Assembly: GCA_011390365.1 (NCBI GenBank)
Contig: JAABSM010000003.1
Span: forward strand, 30,380-94,379
DNA: 64,000 nt
From: Gammaproteobacteria bacterium
Lineage (GTDB): Bacteria > Pseudomonadota > Gammaproteobacteria > Chromatiales > Chromatiaceae
Reading direction: 5' to 3'
Position 1 is the first letter of the stretch. Each line of letters begins with the position of its first letter. The notes below the pieces were generated by a model that searched no databases, had not been told where the DNA came from, and saw only the letters and a program-made list of their open reading frames with translations. The position numbers and the translations under genes are program-made. This document shows, piece after piece, positions 1 to 7,322 of the stretch.

Positions 1-431
1 GCTACTACGCAAACCTGCCCTATATCGCCGTCTCACCCCGCATGGCCGCCTGTCACGCCGCGCCGCCGGTGTCATCCAAGGTCGACCGTCAGGCGCTGAT
101 CGATGTGCGCGATAACCGCAAGCTCATCAACGAGCTGAATAACAACCGCCTGTATCGCCCCCACCGTCCCGGCGGTTACAGCAAGGGCGACGTCAAGCGC
201 CTGCGCAAGCTCTTCGGGCTCGAAGAGGGCGCCCCCTTCGTGGTCGGCCATACCCCCATCACCCACGACGAAACCCTGTGGGAGAACGTCGGCCACATCA
301 ACCGCCACTTCGTCGTCTACAGCGCCGATCGGGATTATGTGGGAACCCTGATGGAACTCGACGGCAAACTCCACCCGCTGTTGATTCGGGTCGAACCGGT
401 CTCCTCGATCATCAATCACATGCCGCACTGA
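1..431 (+). CDS. Metallophosphoesterase family protein, C-terminal part (5' end outside window)
   Basis: The reading frame is open from the window edge (first full codon at base 3) to a TGA at 429-431, so only about the last 142 residues are visible. The motif VVGHTPI followed by a conserved-looking segment up to INRHFVVYSADRDYVG matches the GH-containing C-terminal metal-binding motif of calcineurin-like phosphoesterases and PPP-type protein phosphatases. The N-terminal metal ligands (DxH, GDxxD, GNH) would lie upstream and cannot be checked. Substrate and role cannot be told from this end alone. Family assignment is moderately secure, specific function unknown. Confidence 0.65.
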   Translation, partial: YYANLPYIAVSPRMAACHAAPPVSSKVDRQALIDVRDNRKLINELNNNRLYRPHRPGGYSKGDVKRLRKLFGLEEGAPFVVGHTPITHDETLWENVGHINRHFVVYSADRDYVGTLMELDGKLHPLLIRVEPVSSIINHMPH

Positions 432-483
432 TGAGGTTTTATCGGCGGGATCAACTGGATTGGAAGCAAGTGAATCGGGCTCA

Positions 484-515
484 GGGGTGCCAGTCCTTCG
501 AGGAATGGCACTCCT
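484..515. repeat. Degenerate copy of the GGACTGCCAGTCC palindromic repeat
   Basis: A hairpin-forming sequence (GTGCCAGTCC, TTCGA, GGAATGGCACTCC) just downstream of the phosphoesterase gene. It is a diverged member of a palindrome family whose best copy is at 21629-21663. Together with the next repeat it fills the 340-base gap before the following gene. Confidence 0.6.
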
Positions 516-540
516 CATGGCGATTGCAGAGAAGAATTTT

Positions 541-569
541 TGACAGGATTAACAGGATTTACAGGATGG
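541..569. repeat. ACAGGATT tandem-like intergenic repeat
   Basis: The stretch contains three near copies of an ACAGGAT word (GACAGGATTAACAGGATTTACAGGAT split by short spacers). A related complementary sequence, CCTGTTGATCCTGTCC, lies at 737-752. Such CAGGATT arrays are scattered between genes in many proteobacteria. No gene is seen between 432 and 773. Confidence 0.5.
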
Positions 570-773
570 ACGGGGTGCGGCCTGGAGTTTCGTAGCATCT
601 TGGCCGGGATGGGGTTTGGCGGAATCTGGGCCAGTCGGGAGTTGAACTCCCGGCCGGCCCAGGGTTGTTTCGGTGGAATAAGCGTTAGAACTCACTATGC
701 ACAATAGTAAAAATACAAAATAAATCAGGTAAAAGCCTGTTGATCCTGTCCATTAAACGCGTTTCAATAGGGG

Positions 774-1037
774 CTATTTCAACTCCGAACGCAGCTTCTT
801 CAGCAGCTTCAACCCCTTCTGACGCTGCGCCTTGACCACCTCCAGGCGCTTTTCCAGCTCCTCTTCCTTCTTGTCGCTCAGCTGCTTTTTCAGCGCCTTC
901 TGGGACTCCTTGAGTTTCTTCAAGGTGTCTTCCAGGCACTCCACCTTCTCCTGCTTCTTGAAGTATTCGTCGCTCAGGCAGAGCTTGATCTTGCGGATCC
1001 GTTTGGCGATTTTTTTTATGGCTTTGAGCTGGGACAT
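774..1037 (-). CDS. Small lysine/glutamate-rich coiled-coil protein, unknown function
   Basis: An 87-residue product that is almost entirely charged helix: Lys, Glu, Arg, Leu and Gln dominate, with heptad-like Leu spacing from about residue 30 to the end. No signal peptide, membrane segment or Cys is present. The start follows a weak purine stretch upstream. It lies alone between the phosphoesterase end and the convergent-side Na/Pi cotransporter gene, in the same direction as the latter but 160 bases away. I do not recognise the family. A coiled-coil structural or chaperone-like role is only a guess. Confidence 0.6.
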   Translation of the reverse strand: MSQLKAIKKIAKRIRKIKLCLSDEYFKKQEKVECLEDTLKKLKESQKALKKQLSDKKEEELEKRLEVVKAQRQKGLKLLKKLRSELK

Positions 1038-1197
1038 GGTCTTGACTCGCTTGGGAGGGGTAGGTCGCCTCTCCGTCGCGCCGCTAGCGGGCGGTGGAGA
1101 GGGGTTTGGCGTTCACGGCACTGTAACCATAGGCCAAGCGCGAGGCGGGCGCAAGCCTCCCGACGACGCGGGAGGAACTGGCGGCCGGTGGACGGGA

Positions 1198-2994
1198 TCA
1201 GTCGCGGGCGCTGAGCAGCTTCTCGATATCCTCCTCGTCGAGGGCCAGTTCCGATTGTATGCCCCGTTGGGTGGGTGAGATCTCCTGCACCGCGATGCGG
1301 GCGATGTTGATCAACTTGCGGCTGATCTCGTAGGCGAAGGCGCTGTCGTTCATCAGCGACGTGGCCATTTCGTTGGAGATCAGGCCGTCCCGGATCAGAC
1401 GATCGAGGGTGCCGTTGGAGAGGATGTCGCGCTGCTCGATCTTGACCAGAAAGCGATCCATCTCCAGCGCCATATCCTCGGGGTGTTCGTCGAGCTGATG
1501 CATGGCGCGCAGGATCTCGGCGATCTGGGCGCGGATGATGTTGTACTCGCGCCGGATATGCGGATTGTCCGATTGCATGAAACGGGTGACATTGACTTGC
1601 AGGTCCTGGATGTCCTTGATCGCCTCGACGATATCCCGATTCGCCAGCTTGATCTGGTAGAGGGCGCCGACCTGGTCCGGGTCCATGCGCGCCTGGGCGC
1701 GGGTGGCGTAGTCGATGATGGCGCTGTAGACCCCCTTGATGCGACGTTGGTAGAGCGCCCGGATATCCACCTTCAAGTCGGCCCGTGACTTGTCCGCCAC
1801 CTCTTCCAGATCCCGCTCCGAGAGGATGTCATGGCGGTGCAGGTTGAGGCCGTGGGCGATGATCTCGAAGGCGTTCTGAAACAGGTGATGGGTCTCCAGC
1901 ATGATCGCCTTCAGCGCGGTGTCGGGGAACTCCAGCGCGGCATCGTTCAGGTAATGGGGCTGGGAGATGTTCTCCGGCTTGGCGTGGATTACCGACTCCA
2001 GCAATACCACCAGCTTGCCGATGAAGGGTACCATCACCACCACCCCGACCACGTTGAAGATAGTGTGAAAGACGGCCAGCTTGAGGGTGTAGTCATCGGC
2101 GGCGATACCGGTCATCCTGCTGATGCCGTCCACCGCCCAGGTCATTTGATGAATGAAGCCGATGGCGATCAGGCCGGTGATGACGTTGAAGATGAGGTGG
2201 GCGGCGGCCAGTCGCTTGCCCTGCTCGTTGGCGCTCAGGGCGCCGAGGATGGCGGTGATGGTGGTGCCGATGTTGGCGCCAATGGCCAGCGCCAGGCCGT
2301 TTTCATAGGTGATCTGGCCGGCGGCGAGGGCGGTGATGATCAGCACCAGGGTGGCGTGGCTCGACTGCATCACCACCGTGGCGAAGGTGCCGATGCCCAC
2401 GAACACGAACAGCCCGGCGTAGCCGGTCATGGCGTACTCGGTCAGGTCGATGGTGTCCTTGAACGACTCGAAGCCCACTTTCATGTGGTGGATGCCGAGA
2501 AAGAGAAAGCCCAGCCCCGCCAGGATGTAACCGATCCCCTTCAGGTTCTTGCTCTTCTGGAACAGCAGGATCACCCCGAACACCAGCATCGGCATGGCGT
2601 AGGCGGAGATCTTCACCTTCAGCCCCAGCCCGGCCACCAGCCAGGCGCCGGTGGTGGTGCCGATATTGGCGCCGAAGATGATGCCAATGCCCGCCGCCAG
2701 GGTAATCAGCCCGGCGCTCAGGAAGGAGATGGTGATCACCGATACCAGCGAACTCGACTGCATCAGGGTGGTGGAGATGATGCCGAAGTTGAGGCTCTTC
2801 CACAGGCTGCTGGTGGAGCGCTTGAGGAAACGCTCCAGCACGCCACCGGTAAAGGCGCGAAAACCCTCCTCCAGCGAGAGCATGCCGAACAGGAAGATAG
2901 CGACGCCGGCGGAGATCTCCTTGAAGTCCGGACTCAGCCAGAAACCATAGGCGAGAATGGCGAAGATGACGGGAAGCAGTATCTTGCGAAGCAT
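1198..2994 (-). CDS. Na/Pi cotransporter family protein (NptA/PhoU-like)
   Basis: A 598-residue inner-membrane protein of the PNaS family. The first ~310 residues are hydrophobic and hold the duplicated core with the diagnostic QSSS motif (LMQSSSLVSV, about residue 75) and a second repeat with VVMQSSHATLV (about 208). Each is followed by a G-A-N-I-G-T-T loop. The C-terminal ~270 residues are soluble and helical, resembling the PhoU-like domain that follows the transporter core in long family members. Expected role: sodium-driven phosphate uptake or efflux. A sequence resembling a Pho box lies 60 bases upstream, supporting phosphate-dependent expression. A second family member is encoded at 7323-9215; the two are diverged paralogues. 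Length is normal for PhoU-tailed members. Confidence 0.88.
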   Translation of the reverse strand: MLRKILLPVIFAILAYGFWLSPDFKEISAGVAIFLFGMLSLEEGFRAFTGGVLERFLKRSTSSLWKSLNFGIISTTLMQSSSLVSVITISFLSAGLITLAAGIGIIFGANIGTTTGAWLVAGLGLKVKISAYAMPMLVFGVILLFQKSKNLKGIGYILAGLGFLFLGIHHMKVGFESFKDTIDLTEYAMTGYAGLFVFVGIGTFATVVMQSSHATLVLIITALAAGQITYENGLALAIGANIGTTITAILGALSANEQGKRLAAAHLIFNVITGLIAIGFIHQMTWAVDGISRMTGIAADDYTLKLAVFHTIFNVVGVVVMVPFIGKLVVLLESVIHAKPENISQPHYLNDAALEFPDTALKAIMLETHHLFQNAFEIIAHGLNLHRHDILSERDLEEVADKSRADLKVDIRALYQRRIKGVYSAIIDYATRAQARMDPDQVGALYQIKLANRDIVEAIKDIQDLQVNVTRFMQSDNPHIRREYNIIRAQIAEILRAMHQLDEHPEDMALEMDRFLVKIEQRDILSNGTLDRLIRDGLISNEMATSLMNDSAFAYEISRKLINIARIAVQEISPTQRGIQSELALDEEDIEKLLSARD

Positions 2995-3338
2995 GGTAGA
3001 TGGCCGGAAATGTTGGTTGCGAGTGTCTCCAAGTGTAACGGATATTGCGCAATGTTACAAAACAATGACAAATCATTTTTGTTTTATAGAATAATTAGAT
3101 CTTCTGTAAAAATAGTGAGTTACCAGCGGTGCTCTTGGCTCGGCAGGGTGCGGTAGGGGGCGGCGGCAAGATAAATATGACATCCGGATGACGCTGTTTT
3201 CATGGTCTTGTGTTGTCGTACGTCAACGAAAACCGAGGCCGGGCATGTTATGGTGACGCCTGTCGAAGGGTATTCCCACCGCCCCAGGGCTGTACTCCAA
3301 GCGGGGGCGCATCGCTCATTGACCGGGGGGAGTCACGA
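2995..3338. other. Divergent intergenic region between Na/Pi cotransporter and CNNM-CBS genes
   Basis: About 340 bases without a convincing gene. The part at 3050-3125 is markedly AT-rich compared with its neighbours and should hold the promoters for the two divergent transcription units. The only specific site I can support is the Pho-box-like sequence. The open frame that extends upstream of 3339 has no ribosome binding site and reads as non-coding. Confidence 0.5.
3054..3071 (-). promoter_or_regulatory. Candidate PhoB-binding site (Pho box)
   Basis: On the minus strand the site reads TTGTCAT, TGTT, TTGTAAC: two direct heptamers 11 bases apart, close to the Pho box consensus CTGTCAT-N4-CTGTMAY. 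It lies 60 bases before the start of the Na/Pi cotransporter gene, in AT-rich DNA where a box would replace the -35 element. Prediction by eye only. Confidence 0.45.
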
Positions 3339-4817
3339 ATGGAGGAGTGGCGGATGATACTGGAGGGGCTGGCGCCGGCCGCGGAAGAGCTGGAGCTATG
3401 GCTGCGCATGCTGTTTCAGGTGGTCCTGCTGGTCGCCTCGGCGGCCTTTTCCGGTTCCGAGACGGCGCTCTTCTCCCTCAGTCGCATCGACCTGCAGAAA
3501 TTGCGCCACAGCCGCAACCCCCACTCCGAACGCATCCACGCCCTGCTTGACGAGCCGCGGCGGCTGATCATCTCCATCCTGTGCGGCAACGAGCTGGTCA
3601 ACATCGCCTCCGCCGCCAACATGGCGGCGATCCTGCTGCTGGTGTTCGGCAACGAGAATATCGGCTGGATCAACATCCTCATCATGGTGCCGCTGCTGCT
3701 GCTGATCGGCGAGGTGACCCCCAAGACGGTGGCGGTGACCTTCCCCCTCAAGTTCTCCACCGGCATCTCGGCGCGCATCCTGCCGCGCTGGATCGTCCTG
3801 ATCACGCCGCTGCGAGAGGCGGTGCGGCTGGTCGCCGATCGCATTACCACCTGGGTGGTGGGGGACGTGGTCAATCGCGAGAACATCCTCCAGCCCGACG
3901 AGTTGCGCACCCTGCTCGAAGAGGGAGTCGAGGTGGGCGTGGTGGATGCTACTGAACGGGTGCTGATCGATAACGTGCTGGAGGCCTCGGAGACCGAGAT
4001 CTACCGCATCATGACCCCCGGGCCTCGTGTTCAGTTTCTCGACGCCGACCTGCCGGTGCCCGAGATCATCGAGCGTTTTCGCCAATATCGCCACCCTCGC
4101 ATCCCGGTCTACCAGGGACATTGGGACAACGTCATCGGCTTCATCCACTCCGAAGATATCCTGCGTCTTGTTCGCGGCGGCGGCGACCTCTCCATGGTCA
4201 CCCTCGACATGATCATCAAGCCCGCCCATTTCGTGCCGCCGACCAAGAAGGTGGACGAGATGTTCGACTACTTTCAATCCCATAATACAAGAGTGGCCAT
4301 TGTGCTGGGGGAGTACGGCGAGGTGCTGGGTGTGGTGACGGTCAAGGACGTGCTCAGTTTCATGTTCGGCGAGATCTCCGGCAACCTGGAGGAGTACGAC
4401 TACGAGGCCGGCGACGGCGGCACCCGTTTCATCGTGCCGGGGGAGATGCGTCTGACCGATTTCTACAACCTGAGCAACTTCGATCTGGAGGACCCGGTGA
4501 TGAGCACCATCGGCGGCGTCGCCTTCCGTCTCTTCGATGGCCTGCCCAAGGTCGGTGATAAGGTCAGCCACGAAGGCTACCAATTCACCGCGATAGAGGT
4601 CGCCGGGCTGCGCATCAGTCGTCTGGAGGTTCGCAAGATCACCGCCGATGACGAACGCAATGAGAGCGAGCCCCAACCATCCCCCCCTGAAGCCCCCGCG
4701 CAAGAGGAGGCTGAAGCCAGCGACGAGGGGCGGCAAGATCACGATCGGGATGAAGGCAGTGCGGACACGCCCGCGCCCCTACCTCAAGAGCCCGCCGAAA
4801 CCAAGGAGAAATCGTAA
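3339..4817 (+). CDS. CNNM/DUF21-CBS domain membrane protein (HlyC/CorC family), first of tandem pair
   Basis: The start at 3339 follows a GGGGGAG ribosome binding site; the longer open frame from 3210 lacks one. The 492-residue product begins with a DUF21/CNNM transmembrane domain (about residues 20-185, with SGSETALFSLSR near the start). Two CBS domains follow (about 205-330), then a CorC_HlyC C-terminal domain (about 345-430). The tail of ~60 residues is rich in Glu, Asp and Pro. Family members are linked to magnesium/cobalt efflux or resistance and were once called hemolysin-like; hemolysis is not implied. The stop codon overlaps the next start as TAATG, so the two paralogues are translationally coupled and may form a heterodimer. 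Confidence 0.87.
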   Translation: MEEWRMILEGLAPAAEELELWLRMLFQVVLLVASAAFSGSETALFSLSRIDLQKLRHSRNPHSERIHALLDEPRRLIISILCGNELVNIASAANMAAILLLVFGNENIGWINILIMVPLLLLIGEVTPKTVAVTFPLKFSTGISARILPRWIVLITPLREAVRLVADRITTWVVGDVVNRENILQPDELRTLLEEGVEVGVVDATERVLIDNVLEASETEIYRIMTPGPRVQFLDADLPVPEIIERFRQYRHPRIPVYQGHWDNVIGFIHSEDILRLVRGGGDLSMVTLDMIIKPAHFVPPTKKVDEMFDYFQSHNTRVAIVLGEYGEVLGVVTVKDVLSFMFGEISGNLEEYDYEAGDGGTRFIVPGEMRLTDFYNLSNFDLEDPVMSTIGGVAFRLFDGLPKVGDKVSHEGYQFTAIEVAGLRISRLEVRKITADDERNESEPQPSPPEAPAQEEAEASDEGRQDHDRDEGSADTPAPLPQEPAETKEKS

Positions 4818-6076
4818 TGGACTGGCCCGCGGCACTTCTGTTGATGCTCTTCTTTCTGGTCTTGAAAGGGTTCTTCTCCGGTTCCGAGATCGCCCTCGTC
4901 AACTCCGACAAGCTCAAGCTGCGTCATCGCGCCAAGATGGGCGACAAGGGGGCGAAACAGGTGTTGAACCTGTTCAAGACCCCGGATGTGATTCTCGGCA
5001 CCACCCTGGTCGGCACCAACATCGCCACCGTCACCATCTCCACCCTGGGGGCGTTGATCTGCATCGACCTGTTCGGCGCCTCCGGCGACTTCATCTCGGT
5101 CCTCATCCTCACCCCGATCCTGCTGATCTTCGGCGAGGTGGTGCCCAAGAGCGTCTTCCAGCAGAAGGCCGACGACCTCGCCGGGCGGGTGATCATGGTG
5201 CTGCGCATCTTCTCCTGGCTGTTCTACCCGGTAATCTTCATCTTCAGTCGGGTCGCCCGCTTCGCCGCCCGCATCGTCGGCGGCGGCAGTGCGCCCCAGA
5301 ACATGTTCATCACCCGCGAAGAGCTGCGTACCCTGCTCGATGTTTCGGATACCGCCGCCAACCCCTCGGCGGTGGATCGCAAGCGCATCCATCGCATCAT
5401 CCGCTTCGCCGACACCACCGCCGGCGAGGCGATGATCCCCCTTGCCGACGTGGTCGGCTTCAATGAGATGCGCAACATGAAGGACGCCGAGCGCGCGGTA
5501 CTGCAATACGGCTTCAACCGGCTGCCGGTCTATCGCGGCAATATCACCAACGTCAAGGGCATCCTCACCCTCAGCACCTGGGACCTGATGGACCCGGACC
5601 TCAGCGAGGCCGCCATCACCGACTTCATTCAACCGGCCCTCTACATCTCCCCCAAACAGACCATCGACGTCGCCCTGCCGCAACTCCAGCAGCGCGAAGA
5701 CCACATGGCGATCGTGGTCGACGAGTTCGGCTCCGCCATCGGCATCCTCACCATGGAGGACGTGCTGGAAGAGGTGGTGGGCGAGATCGACGTCGGCTAC
5801 GACTTCGACGAATACCAGCCCAAGCAACACATCTACATCGAACACGAAAGCGAAAGCTCCCACCTCATGAGCGGCCGCATGCCCATCTCCGAGATCAACG
5901 ACATCCTCCACGTCCGCTTTCCCGTGGAAGAGTCCCACACCATCGGCGGCCTCATCACCAGCCGCCTGCGTCGCATCCCCGTCGCCGACGACGCCATTGA
6001 AGAGAGCGGCCACCGCCTCACCGTCATCGACGCCGATGAACGACGGGTGCTCAAGATTCGCATCGAAAGGCTGTGA
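4817..6076 (+). CDS. CNNM/DUF21-CBS domain membrane protein (HlyC/CorC family), second of tandem pair
   Basis: A 419-residue paralogue of the preceding protein: DUF21/CNNM membrane domain at about residues 1-180 (again with SGSEIALVNSDKLKLR), a CBS pair at about 205-320 ending in AIVVDEFGSAIGILTMEDVL, and a CorC_HlyC domain at about 335-415. It lacks the acidic tail of its neighbour. The AAGGAGAAATCGTAATG junction places its Shine-Dalgarno inside the upstream gene, with a one-base stop/start overlap. The likely role is divalent-cation transport or its regulation at the inner membrane, with nucleotide sensing by the CBS domains. Tandem DUF21 genes occur in other gammaproteobacteria. Confidence 0.87.
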   Translation: MDWPAALLLMLFFLVLKGFFSGSEIALVNSDKLKLRHRAKMGDKGAKQVLNLFKTPDVILGTTLVGTNIATVTISTLGALICIDLFGASGDFISVLILTPILLIFGEVVPKSVFQQKADDLAGRVIMVLRIFSWLFYPVIFIFSRVARFAARIVGGGSAPQNMFITREELRTLLDVSDTAANPSAVDRKRIHRIIRFADTTAGEAMIPLADVVGFNEMRNMKDAERAVLQYGFNRLPVYRGNITNVKGILTLSTWDLMDPDLSEAAITDFIQPALYISPKQTIDVALPQLQQREDHMAIVVDEFGSAIGILTMEDVLEEVVGEIDVGYDFDEYQPKQHIYIEHESESSHLMSGRMPISEINDILHVRFPVEESHTIGGLITSRLRRIPVADDAIEESGHRLTVIDADERRVLKIRIERL

Positions 6077-6122
6077 TATCGCCGCCGACCAATTGCCCGC
6101 CCAGTATCCAATCCAGGAAAAG

Positions 6123-6212
6123 CGCTCACAAAGGCACGGAGCAAGGGGAGAAATCCCCCTCCGTGACCTCCGTCTCTCAGTGAGAGATCTTGAGAAAATA
6201 TTGGCGCCGTTG
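6123..6212. repeat. Dispersed ~90-bp intergenic repeat, copy 1
   Basis: This segment matches 20053-20142 over its length: both contain CTCAC, GGCACGG, GAAATCCCCCTCCGTGA, CTC and TCTCAGTGA, AGATCTT in the same order and spacing. Both sit next to the 3' end of a gene. There is no coding potential; it is a repeat family of unknown origin. Confidence 0.7.
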
Positions 6213-6301
6213 TACTCGGGCGATTTCCCGGAGAAGACCTAACCTGACAGCCCGAAGCGCCCCTGGCGGTTGCAAGTTTACTTCCAGCATCGACCGAAGG
6301 G

Positions 6302-6412
6302 TTCCCTCCCCCGCCGGGGGAGGGTCAGTGAGGGGTGCTGGCATTGGCAGGATGATTTGAACTTCCCTGCCAATGCCGAAGACCCTCCCCCCAGCCCCTC
6401 CCAGCGGGAGGG
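6302..6412. repeat. ~110-bp composite palindrome in intergenic DNA
   Basis: The core is a perfect 12-bp stem (GGCATTGGCAGG at 6340-6351 against CCTGCCAATGCC at 6366-6377, loop of 14). It is flanked on the left by a hairpin of CCTCCCCC/GGGGGAGG type and on the right by a matching C/G-rich block, so the whole unit is roughly symmetrical. It lies in a 720-base gap (6077-6796) where I see no gene. Confidence 0.6.
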
Positions 6413-6796
6413 GGAGTGGTTTTCGTGATTTTGCGTAATACTTAGGGAATCCCATCAATCCTTCCTTTTTTCGGAAGGATTTACCATGCCTTTCAATACG
6501 ACCGTGGTACATGTTTTCTCGGAAATCGCCTAGGCTTTCCACCATGATTGAACTATTGTTACGTTACCGTTACGTAGCAATCCTGGAGGCCGGAATCATT
6601 GCCAGGGCCGATTTGAACACGAAATGGTCGGTGGCCTGGAAGGACAAACAGGGTTCGGCGCTCCTGGGATTGGCGGGATGATGTCGCATTCAGGTAAGAT
6701 TCCGAGAAGAGCGCGGACGGGTTTCGGACGAAACCCCGTCGTATGCCACTGGCATCCCTGTTTTACCTATCCCCTCGGCCAAACCCAGGAGAATCC

Positions 6797-7300
6797 ATGA
6801 CGGACAAACCAAAAGACCCCAAACCCCAGATCCTGGTACCCGTCGACTTCTCCGAGTATTCGGAAGAGGCGGTGGTGCAGGCCTGCAAGCTGGCGAGCTG
6901 TCTCCACGCCGGCGTCACCGTGCTGCATGTGGTTCATGACCCGGCGGAGATGTCCGGCTACTATGCCATGATGGCGAAAAAGAAACACATGATGCGCATC
7001 CAGGACAGCGCCTTCGAGATGCTGAAAGGCTTCATAAAGGCCACCAAGAAGGCCCATCATCAGGTCGCCGACATGAAGGATCTTGAAGCCATGTTGGTGG
7101 TGGGGTTGCCGGTGACCCGCATTCTGGAGGTCGCCGAAAAGATCGATGCCCGCATGATCGTCATGGGCAGCAAAGGCGCCACCGGGCTCAAGCACCTGAT
7201 GATCGGCTCCATGGCGGAGCAAATGATCAGGCTCTCGCCGATCCCGATCACCATCGTCAAATCCAGGGCCGCCATCAAGAAACTGGACGAAAAGAACTGA
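6797..7300 (+). CDS. Universal stress protein UspA family
   Basis: A 167-residue cytoplasmic protein with a single Usp domain. ILVPVDFSEYSEEAV at the start is the typical first strand and loop. The C-terminal segment GSKGATGLKHLMIGS fits the ATP-binding signature G-2x-G-9x-G(S/T). The start at 6797 has AGGAG six bases upstream; an earlier ATG at 6743 has none. The gene ends 22 bases before the Na/Pi cotransporter gene, so the two are probably co-transcribed. Usp proteins bind ATP or AMP and are induced by stress and starvation. Pairing with a phosphate transporter suggests a stress- or phosphate-linked function, which is inference. Confidence 0.9.
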   Translation: MTDKPKDPKPQILVPVDFSEYSEEAVVQACKLASCLHAGVTVLHVVHDPAEMSGYYAMMAKKKHMMRIQDSAFEMLKGFIKATKKAHHQVADMKDLEAMLVVGLPVTRILEVAEKIDARMIVMGSKGATGLKHLMIGSMAEQMIRLSPIPITIVKSRAAIKKLDEKN

Positions 7301-7322
7301 CATCGGAACGGAACCCAAACCC

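Noticed and set aside
3210-3338. 43-codon upstream extension of the first DUF21 gene
   Set aside because: No ribosome binding site, non-conserved sequence; the ATG at 3339 has a good site and starts at the family N-terminus.
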